Shown piece by piece: positions 7,686-13,678 of a stretch of DNA of 15,225 nt. Source of the stretch: Baffinella frigidus (Eukaryota; Cryptophyceae; Cryptomonadales; Baffinellaceae); the NCBI GenBank assembly GCA_026770585.1, contig MU646389.1:188112-203336 (forward strand). Reading direction: 5' to 3'. The position numbers and the translations under genes were made by a program. Under the pieces are notes generated by a model. That model searched no databases, was not told where the DNA came from, and saw only the letters and a list, made by a program, of their open reading frames with translations. Positions within the stretch are counted from its first letter, which is position 1, and every line of letters starts with the position of its first letter.

Positions 7686-7800
7686 GCCTTTCTGAGGCTC
7701 ATGGTATCCCATGGTTGGAGCATAAGAGCGCCAACCACGGATACCCCAGAGGAAACAGGATTCCAGAAGGTGAGATGGGTTGTGTGGGGGGGTGAGGTGA
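7686..7800 (+). repeat. Family D palindromic repeat, copy 1
   Basis: The hairpin GGTATCCCATGGTTGG ... CCAACCACGGATACC (7703-7745) is followed by AGAAGGTGAGATGGGTTGTG and a G-run. Copies 2 and 3 are at 8327-8496. One inner stem position is G-C here and A-T there, so pairing is kept. Confidence 0.7.
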
Positions 7801-7873
7801 GGTTAGCCAATGTGTACGGAAGTCAACAAAATTAAGGGCAATCCAAGCGTCAGAACAACAACAGCAAGTCACC

Positions 7874-8096
7874 ATCCTTTAGGTCCTTTAGGTTCTTCAA
7901 GCTCCCAACATAGGCGGACACCGGAACTTATCCTGAAGAAAGGCCATGCTTCCTTTCGGCCTTTAGGTCCTCTAGGTTTTGATTTCTCCCAACATCCTTT
8001 AGGCTTTAATTTCGCCCAACATATGCCAACGACACGTCCTTCCGTAGAAAGGACTGCAGAGAAAGCATTTTTGCTTTCCTTTCGTTATTTTGGGGT
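7874..8096 (+). repeat. Family C: subvariant followed by rearranged main variant
   Basis: 7874-7955 is the subvariant with ATAGGCGGACACCGGAACTT. 7962-8096 is the main variant, in which TTAGGTTTTGATTTCTCCCA is followed by a second head, CCTTTAGGCTTTAATTTCGC, and then CAACATATGCCAACGACACG. The doubled head shows that one copy was built from two partial ones. It ends in CTTTCGTTATTTTGG rather than the usual tail. Confidence 0.75.
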
Positions 8097-8109
8097 CGCA
8101 TTCTGAAAG

Positions 8110-8275
8110 ATCCTTTAGGTCCTTTAGGTTTTAATTTCTCTTAACATATGCCAACGACGCGCCCTTCCGTAGAAAGGACTGCAGAGAAAGCATTTTTGCT
8201 TTCGGATTGCGTTTAGCTCTCCAGTGCAGAGGCTCGTGAAGAGGGGATACAGGGTGGCTCTGTTGGGGTGGGTGA
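8110..8275 (+). repeat. Family C dispersed repeat, long copy
   Basis: The head TCCTTTAGGTCCTTTAGG, the CAACATATGCCAACGACGCG block, AGAAAGCATTTTTGCTTTCG and the tail AGCTCTCCAGTGCAGAGGCT are all present. It is very close to the copies at 7469 and 9267, and is followed, as at 7469, by family D. Confidence 0.85.
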
Positions 8276-8326
8276 AGGTATGCGACATCGCTCCCATGCT
8301 CACTTACACGCACCGAACCCAAGTCA

Positions 8327-8496
8327 GCCTCCTTTGAGGCTCATGGTATCCCATGGTTGAAGTTTAAGAGCTTCAATCACGAATACCCCACAAGGTGAGA
8401 GGGATTGTGTGGCCTCCTTTGAGGCTCATGGTATCCCATGGTTGAAGTTTAAGAGCTTCAATCACGAATACCCCACAAGGTGAGAGGGATTGTGTG
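8327..8496 (+). repeat. Family D repeat, 85-bp tandem duplication
   Basis: GCCTCCTTTGAGGCTCATGG begins at 8327 and again at 8412, and the two 85-bp units appear identical. Each holds the imperfect hairpin GGTATCCCATGGTTGAAG ... CTTCAATCACGAATACC and ends with CAAGGTGAGAGGGATTGTGT. GCCTCCTTTGAGGC is itself a short palindrome. Confidence 0.9.
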
Positions 8497-8569
8497 GGGG
8501 TGTGAGGTGAAATGAGTTAGACACCAAAAAATAAAGCATTTTTTTTCAAAAATGTGGTTGCGTGGACCT

Positions 8570-8646
8570 TTAGGTAGGTCCTTTAGGTCCTTTAGGTCCT
8601 TTAAGTTTTAAATGCTCCCAACATACGCCGACGACACGCCCTTATT
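8570..8646 (+). repeat. Family C, head-only copy
   Basis: Four TCCTTTAGG-like units (one reads CCTTTAAG) precede GTTTTAAATGCTCCCAACAT and ACGCCGACGACACGCCCTT. The copy then stops. Unit number varies between copies (two at 9267, four at 9472), as expected of a slippage-prone head. Confidence 0.8.
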
Positions 8647-8825
8647 CCGGATGTTTTACTGATTACTGATTACTGAATTTATTAAAGAGGTTTCGCCGTT
8701 ATTGCCTAACCCGTGCCATTACCAGACTATGATCGGTCCATGTTATACCCCGCTCAGTCTGTCTCCGAGGGATGCTCCCCGAAGATTGGCGCGGATGAAG
8801 TAACGACGGCGACGAAGGAGAGGTT

Positions 8826-8965
8826 TGGTAGGTCCTCGAATTTTGACAGACTTAACAGCCCGGTCTCATCGCTATAGACCTATCATTCCGGGGTCTGGTA
8901 GGTCCACGAATTTTGATAGACTTATCAGCCTGGTCTCATCGATATAGACCTATCATTCCCCTGGG
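8826..8965 (+). repeat. 70-bp tandem duplication, diverged
   Basis: TGGTAGGTCCTCGAATTTTG at 8826 recurs at 8896 as TGGTAGGTCCACGAATTTTG. The two units share AGACTTAWCAGCC, GGTCTCATCG and ATAGACCTATCATTCC. Several substitutions separate them, so this duplication is older than that of family D. Confidence 0.85.
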
Positions 8966-8976
8966 TTCGAAAAAGG

Positions 8977-9059
8977 GGAGGAGTCGGATTGGCCAGCCGA
9001 TCATCAGATCGGTTAGCCAATCCAGCTCAAGTCGGCTCCTTCAGGGAGCCGATTCCTCC
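8977..9059. repeat. Compact multi-hairpin sequence with overlapping stems
   Basis: Hairpin 1 is GATTGGCCAGCCGATC, loop ATCA, GATCGGTTAGCCAATC (8987-9022). Hairpin 2 is TCGGCTCC ... GGAGCCGA (9032-9052). The outer arms GGAGGAGTCGG (8977-8987) and CCGATTCCTCC (9049-9059) also pair, with one G-T. The outer right arm overlaps hairpin 2 at 9049-9052, so the two pairings exclude each other. Confidence 0.65.
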
Positions 9060-9061
9060 AT

Positions 9062-9215
9062 CCGGCGACATGTGGTTGAATTTACCCCGTGGCTATTCCG
9101 CGATGGTTATACCACATTTGACCTTCCAAGACTTATGCCTCCACCTCTTCGCAGGTTTGACTTCCTGGAGAGGCCCGATGGTGAGGCATGTCAAAGGGTC
9201 TTGTGGGCCCTTTGA
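9062..9215 (+). other. Open frame of uncertain coding status
   Basis: One plus frame reads RRHVVEFTPWLFRDGY, then FDLPRLMPPPLRRF and FLERPDGEACQRVLWAL before TGA. A pyrimidine-rich stretch ending TCTTCGCAGG at 9155 could be a splice acceptor, which would make only the last part an exon. Codon bias is weak compared with the two better genes. It may be an exon fragment or chance. Confidence 0.2.
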
Positions 9216-9266
9216 GTCACCGTTAGACACGTTTATTGACATGACCACAACCCGGGGCCCGTGGCC

Positions 9267-9450
9267 GTCCTTTAGGTCCTTTAGGTTTTAATTTCGCCCA
9301 ACATATGCCAACGACACGCCCTTCCGTAGAAAGGACTGCAGAGAAAGCATTTTTGCTTTCGGATTGCGTTTAGCTCTCCAGTGCAGAGGCTCGTGAGGAG
9401 AGGATACAGGGTGGTTCTCTTGGGGTGCTTTGAGTTAGACCAAGAAGATA
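9267..9450 (+). repeat. Family C dispersed repeat, long copy
   Basis: Two TCCTTTAGG units, then TTTTAATTTCGCCCAACATA, the CTTCCGTAGAAAGGACTGCA block, GAAAGCATTTTTGCTTTCGG, AGCTCTCCAGTGCAGAGGCT and the far tail GGTTCTCTTGGGGTGCTTTG. It is one of the most complete copies. Confidence 0.85.
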
Positions 9451-9471
9451 CATTCTCGCCGCACATCGGGC

Positions 9472-9775
9472 CTTTAGGTCCTTTAGGTCCTTTAGGTCCT
9501 TTAGGTTTTAATTTCTCCCAACATAGCCCATCGACACGCCCTTCCGTAGAAAGGACTGCAAAGAAAGCATGTTTGCTTTCGGATCGCGTTTCGCTCTCCA
9601 GTGCAGAGGCTCGTGAAGAGGGGATACAGGGTCCTTTAGGTCCCTTATGGGTGGTTCTCTTATTTTTTTTTCTTCTTCTTATTAAATGGGGTCCTTTAGG
9701 ACCTTTAGGTTTTATTGTTTCCCAACATGTAGGTCCTTGAGGTTTTAAATGCTCCCAACATAGCCCAACGAGGTT
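9472..9775 (+). repeat. Family C, two successive copies (the second partial)
   Basis: The first (9472 to about 9660) has four CCTTTAGGT units and the full body, interrupted near its tail by an extra GTCCTTTAGGTCCC. A T-rich patch (9661-9685) follows. Then come a head GTCCTTTAGGACCTTTAGGT at 9690 and another head, AGGTCCTTGAGGTTTTAAAT, at 9731. Long minus-strand frames here encode only GPKGPKG-type repeats. Confidence 0.8.
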
Positions 9776-9912
9776 TTCGGTGGTGGTGGTGACCTCGGAG
9801 TTCCCAGTAAAATGCCAAAAGTCAACACGGACCACCTTTGAAACCTCGCGCTGAGAGGACGTGGCAGGGCAACGGTCTTGGGGAGGAGTCAGAGCACAGG
9901 GGGGTCTTCAAG

Positions 9913-10720
9913 ATGTGGATGCTGCGGCTGCTTTCGCCCGCCGAGGCTGACAAGCCGCCTGGACAGGTGATCGAGCCTGGCAGGAACAAGATCAAGCTGA
10001 AGCCTACCGCTGCGCTTCCGCCCAGCAATGTGAACGCGAAGGCGATTGTCGAAAAGTTCGGGAGCTCAATCGAGGCGATGCATGCCGCGACCGGCGGGCA
10101 GCTGGACCAGATCCACTTCATCCTCTCGTGCGTCGCGGAGTCCAACGGCAAGCCACCTCCGCCCCCGAACACCGTCGTGCTCCTCCTCGAGCTCGAGAAG
10201 GAGGATCTCGCCGAGCCCAACGTGCGCGTCAGCATCGTCCAGCTCCTCAAGGCGTTCCAGAAGCTGGTCAAGCCCGATGATTCAGAGAAGAACTTCGAGG
10301 AGAAGGTGCCGTCCTCCTGCGCTGGCCAGCTCCCCCCGCCAGCCCCCTGCCGCGATTCTTTCACTTCCTCTGCCTCCTCGCTCTCCATTGCTCCTGGCCC
10401 GCCCCTCTCTTGTTCAACCCACCACGCCCACCACGCCATCCTCGCCCTCATCCATCAGCCTCCCGCAGTTTGCAGCGTGAGAGAACACGCGCGTGAGGAA
10501 ACGACTCGGCCTTCCGAGCCGCTCACAGGTGTCGGGGTTGTGGTCAGGCTAAAAGAGCACGACCGGTTGTCCTCGTCAGCGCAAGCAGAGGCAAGTGGGA
10601 GCGCGCAGAGAGCTGAGCGGAGTGCACGTGCAGGTGATCCGTGTGGTGGAGAACCAGATCAAGCGGCACCGCCACGCGGCCATCGAGATCGAGAAGCTCA
10701 AGGAACCCTTCAAGGTCTAG
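9913..10720 (+). CDS. Unrecognised small charged protein, two visible exons
   Basis: Exon 1 (ATG 9913 to 10305) and exon 2 (10634-10720, ending in TAG) give 159 residues when the 328-bp intron is removed. The intron starts GTGCCG, ends GTGCAG and is phase 0. Exon codons have strong G/C third positions. The intron read through becomes serine/proline-rich low complexity, which supports splicing. Reading order: basic NKIKLKP (25-31), helix-like NAKAIVEKFGSSIEAMHAAT, a proline run of five, an acidic VLLLELEKEDLAEP segment, RVSIVQLLKAFQKLV, and a basic tail VENQIKRHRHAAIEIEKLKE. It has no signal peptide or obvious membrane span. I do not recognise the family. The start is uncertain: the frame is open upstream to 9838, and AG acceptors at 9897-9899 and 9964-9966 could join unseen upstream exons. 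A family C repeat ends just upstream. Confidence 0.6.
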
Positions 10721-11020
10721 CTAGCGCTGCCCCACCTCGGGTTGACTGCTAGTCAGACTATTCTTAAGTTGACGTGCTGGGTTCGTGGTACATGTCCATC
10801 AACTTTTAACGTGAAAGTGAGCCCGGTCGCACCAAATTTTCGACCTATCAGACTGTGGCAGAGCTAAACGGTCGCGCCGCCAAACCAGCATCACCTTTAT
10901 TAGACGAAGAGGGAGTCCCCCGTCCGCCTGTTGGCAACAGCGTTGATGGTGCAAAACCTGCCCATATTAGTCACAGCCCCGGCACACGAGCTGTCCGGTT
11001 CAATCAACAGGTGTTCGCCT
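10721..11020. other. 3' flank of the 9913-10720 gene, no further gene seen
   Basis: It contains a weak foldback (TTAAGTTGACGTG at about 10763 against CATCAACTTTTAA at about 10797) and the recurring ACTTTTAAC motif. No canonical AATAAA was found near the stop on the plus strand. A 67-residue open frame starting near 10931 overlaps the next hairpin and has no coding character. Confidence 0.45.
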
Positions 11021-11112
11021 CTCCTTTTCCTTGAACCTCCACGTGTAAGAGCAGGACCTCTCGGCGTTTGTCTGAGGTCCTGCTCTTACACGGGAGGTTC
11101 AAGGAAAAGGAG
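11021..11112. repeat. Near-perfect 39-bp hairpin
   Basis: The left arm 11021-11060 (CTCCTTTTCCTTGAACCTCC then ACGTGTAAGAGCAGGACCTC) pairs with 11074-11112. Only a single-base bulge and a 13-nt loop interrupt the pairing. No similarity to the other foldbacks is seen. Confidence 0.9.
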
Positions 11113-11114
11113 GG

Positions 11115-11240
11115 TTTCCGAAGCCCAAAGTTGAGTATTTGAAGTCCAAGGTTGAGTTTCTCCAGTCCAAGGTTGAGTTTCTCAAGTCCAAGGTTGAGTT
11201 TCCGAAGCCCAAAGTTGAGTTTCTGAACACCACTGTTGAG
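11115..11240 (+). repeat. 21-bp tandem repeat, six copies
   Basis: GTTGAG recurs at exact 21-bp spacing (11130, 11151, 11172, 11193, 11214, 11235). The consensus is about GTTGAGTTTCTSAAGTCCAA plus G. In one plus frame this gives the heptad S-K-V-E-F-L-K/Q. The frame is short and bounded by foldbacks, so a protein is not claimed. The array starts three bases after the preceding hairpin. Confidence 0.9.
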
Positions 11241-11274
11241 GGTCGGTGCACCCTCCCGCCTCCCGAGACACATC

Positions 11275-11451
11275 CTAGCGCGCTGTGCAGAGAAGTTGGC
11301 CACCGAAAAATGGGAAAATGGGAAAATTGGAGCCATTTCGTCCACTTTTGAGAAATTCATGGTACTAAATTTCTCCAAAGTTGACAAAATGGCTCCAATT
11401 TCTCGATTTTCTATTATTTCCCGCGACCAACTTCTCTGCACAGCGCTCTAG
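11275..11451. repeat. Foldback element with CTAGCGCGCTGTGCAGAG ends
   Basis: CTAGCGCGCTGTGCAGAGAA with GTTGGCC is inverse to GACCAACTTCTCTGCACAGC with GCTCTAG. The inner parts also pair: AAAATTGGAGCCATTT against AAATGGCTCCAATTT and TGAGAAATT against AAATTTCTC, around a short loop near 11357-11366. Almost the whole 177 bp folds back. Confidence 0.85.
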
Positions 11452-11566
11452 CTCTGCCTGCGTTTGATTCTGGCTCGTCTTAAAGGCGTTCTATTCGCCC
11501 TTTTGTACTGGATCTCTGCTCTTAAATACATTCAAGGACGCGCCAGAATAAAACTCAGGCAGAGCT
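11450..11566. repeat. Foldback element with AGCTCTGCCTG ends
   Basis: AGCTCTGCCTG (11450-11460), then GTTTGATTCTGGCTCGTC, is inverse to GACGCGCCAGAATAAAACTC and CAGGCAGAGCT (11556-11566). Inner arms are imperfect. It shares its first two bases with the preceding foldback and its last two with the following family A copy. Confidence 0.75.
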
Positions 11567-11704
11567 GCAGGGGTACCTCGCTCATAAGAAACCGCGCACC
11601 CCTAGGACCATACAGTAGGACCATGCCTAGAGCCCTAGGGTGGTAGGGTCCTAGGGTGGTCCTAGGGGGGGGGCGGTTTCTTGTGAGCGAGGTACCCCTG
11701 TAGA
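11565..11704. repeat. Family A foldback element, best-preserved copy
   Basis: The left end CAGGGGTACCTCGCTCATAA with GAAACCGC and the right end GCGGTTTCTTGTGAGCGAGG with TACCCCTG pair with a single mismatch over 28 bp. The core is longer than in other copies, with repeated CCTAGGGTGGT units. On the right the C-tract/G-tract is a run of nine G. Confidence 0.85.
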
Positions 11705-11754
11705 CATCCCGGAACGCACACACCCTCGCGCGGTCGTATCCAGGGGCAAGTTAA

Positions 11755-11900
11755 TAGGGTAACGGACTAAAAATGGGGTGGTTAGGCCTACGGTATTACC
11801 TACGGTAGGTCGTAGGGTTTTTCGTAGGAGGCCCCCTAGGCCCCTACGGCCTAGTCAATACCGTAGGCCTAATCACCCCGTTTTTAGTCCGTTAGCCTAT
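11755..11900. repeat. Foldback element with TAACGGACTAAAAATGGGG ends
   Basis: TAACGGACTAAAAATGGGGT (11760) is inverse to ACCCCGTTTTTAGTCCGTTA (ending 11894) with one mismatch. The pairing extends outward (ATAGGG/GCCTAT) and inward (TTAGGCCTACGGTATT against AATACCGTAGGCCTAA). The centre is a CCTACGGTAGG-rich stretch resembling the cores of families A and B, but the ends differ. Confidence 0.85.
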
Positions 11901-12009
11901 GAAAGTCCCGTGCGCTACCCCGCAGCCCCTCCGCAGTACCCACTCGAGGCTGGAAAGTGGAGCATTTTAAATGTGGGGTTGTTAAATTTAGTACCAGTCA
12001 CGGGCAGGA

Positions 12010-12051
12010 TTGGTCACGTATCTAACAGATTTCTGTCAGATACGTGACCAA
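12010..12051. repeat. Hairpin with TTGGTCACGTATCT arms
   Basis: TTGGTCACGTATCTAACAGA (12010-12029) pairs with TCTGTCAGATACGTGACCAA (12032-12051) with one mismatch and almost no loop. GTGTGAAAATTACTACACGC at about 12063 is a stray fragment of the family F core. Confidence 0.85.
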
Positions 12052-12183
12052 ACGCCCCTATTTGTGTGAAAATTACTACACGCCTTTTCCCCCCTTCACT
12101 TGTAAAAGAATCCCTGTTTTAAAATAGTCACATTTCTAGCCTCGAGTGGACCGTCCACGGACGCGGCGATGGTCGGTGGGGGT

Positions 12184-12323
12184 TTATCCGGGGAAACCTA
12201 TTTTTCTTTCATTTGATGGTCACGAAAATTACTACACAAATGCTTCAATATTACTAATAAGAACGAATTGTGTAGTAATTTTCGTTGCCATCAAATGAAA
12301 GAAAAATACTTTTCCCCGGATAA
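12184..12323. repeat. Family F palindromic element, copy 1 (140 bp)
   Basis: The left arm TTATCCGGGGAAACCTATTT then TTCTTTCATTTGATGG pairs with CCATCAAATGAAAGAAAAAT and TTTCCCCGGATAA on the right. Inner AAAATTACTACACAA is inverse to TTGTGTAGTAATTTT. The loop holds AATATTACTAATAAG. No clear target-site duplication is visible around this copy. Confidence 0.9.
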
Positions 12324-12360
12324 GGATGCATGAGGTGCGCGTAGCGTGCGCGGGGGGGGG

Positions 12361-13010
12361 GCAAGTGCCTGTACTTTGGCGGGACGTCACGCACCTCCTA
12401 CGTTGTCTGTCTCAATGAGTCGTAGGTGACTCACGAGGGTATTTAGGGTGGTAACTACAGCATTATGAACAACAAATGAATATACAGTCAGCGGAATAAC
12501 TACAGCATTATCAACAGCAAATGATGATGCAGATTCCAAAACGACTTCAACCCTACCAAGTGTGAACGATTATACCGATACCAAAACTACTCCCAACCCT
12601 GGCGTGCATGAGCTGCATGGGGCTCTGTCTATCCCAATAAGTGGTAGGTGACTGATGAGGGCATTCTGGGTGGGGACTGCGAGGCTCGACCTGGCCGGCA
12701 TATCCCTTGAGTGCCCAGTAGGCGCATACGCCCTACCGTAGGACCCTAAGACCTGCCTAGGACCTCTTGGCCGTCAAATTTGACCACCTCGCCACTTAAG
12801 GGATAGCCCTACGGTGGTTCTAGGGGGGGCGCGGCTACTTATGAATGAGGTGCTCCTGTACACAACTAAGACCCCCCCCCCCACAGGAGCTGCACGGGGC
12901 TTGCGGAAGACCAAGTCCCTCTACTTTGGGGGGACGTCACGCATCCCCTACTTTGTCTATCCCAATCTATCCCACGGTAAGTGACTGACGAGGGTATTCT
13001 GGGTGGGGGT
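12361..13010 (+). repeat. Diverged segmental repeat: three copies of one unit
   Basis: Copy 1 (12361-12450), copy 2 (partial, 12625-12675) and copy 3 (12911-13010) share CTACTTTGGNGGGACGTCAC, TTGTCTATCCCAAT, GGTGACTNACGAGGG and TATTCTGGGTGGGG. Copies 2 and 3 are preceded by GAGCTGCAYGGGGCT (12610, 12887), matching the start of the exon at 13015. Between copies 1 and 2, AACTACAGCATTAT is duplicated (12454 and 12497), as is GATNCCAAAACNACT. The region looks like decayed duplications of an exon plus the intron before it. Confidence 0.75.
12700..12857. repeat. Family B copy 3 directly joined to a family A end
   Basis: Family B is 12700-12806: ATATCCCTTGAGTGCC at the left, CGCCACTTAAGGGATAG at the right, with CCGTCAAATTTGACC and CCTAGGACC inside, inverted relative to the copy at 139. 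Without a gap follows a decayed family A right half (12807-12857): CTACGGTGGTTCTAGGGGGG and CTTATGAATGAGGTGCTCCT. The A core and left end are missing. Confidence 0.75.
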
Positions 13011-13014
13011 GCAG

Positions 13015-13193
13015 GAGCTTCACGGGGCGTGTGGGGGGAAGACCAAGGGCCTCTACGACTTTTTCATGGAGCTGCTGCCGATCGACCAACGCTCGCAGTA
13101 CACCATGGTGCCCACCCGAAACCCGAAACCCGAAACACGAAACCCGAAACCCGAAACCCGAAACCCGAAACCCGAAACCCTGAACTCGAAACC

Positions 13194-13246
<53 letters not shown>

Positions 13247-13375
13247 ACCCTGAACTCGAAACCCGAAACCCGAAAGCATCACATCCCGGAGAGGCAGCGT
13301 TTGCAGCAGCGGATGAGCGCCCTTGCCAATAACCCTCCGCACACAATGCTCCTAACCACTAGCCCTTGGAGGTAG
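13015..13375 (+). CDS. Partial gene: clear exon plus probable second exon, function unknown
   Basis: Exon A (13015-13107) follows GGGGGTGCAG and encodes 31 residues: ELHGACGGKTKGLYDFF, then MELLPIDQRSQYTM, ending at ATG|GTGCCC. 27 of 31 third positions are G or C, much like the two better genes here. A probable exon B starts after CCCGAAAG at 13277 and reads HHIPERQRLQQRMSALANNP before a TAG at 13373-13375. The phases are compatible (0/0). The 169-bp intron between them is almost entirely CCCGAAA and CCCTCAA heptamers. Exon B's bias drops after about residue 17, and a foldback begins at 13361, so the true end may have been displaced. No start codon or upstream exon was identified. I do not recognise the protein. 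It could be a pseudogene, given the decayed exon copies upstream. Confidence 0.45.
13114..13275. repeat. Telomere-variant heptamer arrays: CCCGAAA, CCCTCAA, CCCGAAA
   Basis: About nine CCCGAAA units (one reads CACGAAA) pass through CCCTGAACTCGAAA into about eight CCCTCAA units, then through CCCTGAACTCGAAA again into two or three CCCGAAA units. The junction sequence is the same on both sides, so the layout is roughly symmetrical. It sits in the presumed intron of the gene at 13015. Confidence 0.95.
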
Positions 13376-13491
13376 CTCAAATAGTGCGCTGGGGCATTTT
13401 CGATTTTACCTTGGATCGGGGTCGGATACGACCCCGATCCAAGGTAAAATCGAAGACCTCTCAGGGCACTGTTTGAGCCACTTGGGAGGGC
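13361..13491. repeat. Foldback with a perfect 26-bp inner hairpin
   Basis: The inner arms 13399-13424 (TTCGATTTTACCTTGGATCG plus GGGTCG) and 13429-13454 are exact inverse complements around a GATA loop. Outer arms are diverged: AGCCCTTGGAGGTAGCTCAA at the left against TTTGAGCCACTTGGGAGGGC at the right. The left end overlaps the end of the exon B frame of the gene at 13015. Confidence 0.9.
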
Positions 13492-13526
13492 TGGTGGGAC
13501 GACCGTGTTCCCTTGGGTGCGTGGCC

Positions 13527-13678
13527 CGGATCTCATATGCAAACACTTATAATTTATACACCAGATTCAATGAAATTTACTACACATAACGATCTTTACT
13601 AGCAATATTAAAGCAAATGTGTAGTAATTTTGATTGAAATCCAGTTTATAAGTTATAAGTGTTTCCATATGAGATCCG
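13527..13678. repeat. Foldback with CGGATCTCATATG ends and a family F-like core
   Basis: CGGATCTCATATGCAAACAC then TTATAA is inverse to TTATAAGTGTTTCCATATGA then GATCCG with one mismatch. The interior carries TTACTACACA and AATATTAAAGCAAATGTGTA then GTAATTTT, matching the inside of family F (12184, 14876). The outer arms share nothing with F. Confidence 0.85.

Noticed and set aside
9281-9835. Long minus-strand frame rich in GPKGPKG
   Set aside because: It is the translation of repeated TCCTTTAGG units and family C bodies. Frames of this kind occur on both strands of the same repeat.
10046-10480. 144-residue serine/arginine-rich plus frame
   Set aside because: It is an out-of-frame reading of exon 1 and the intron of the 9913 gene; its low complexity comes from GC-rich codons.
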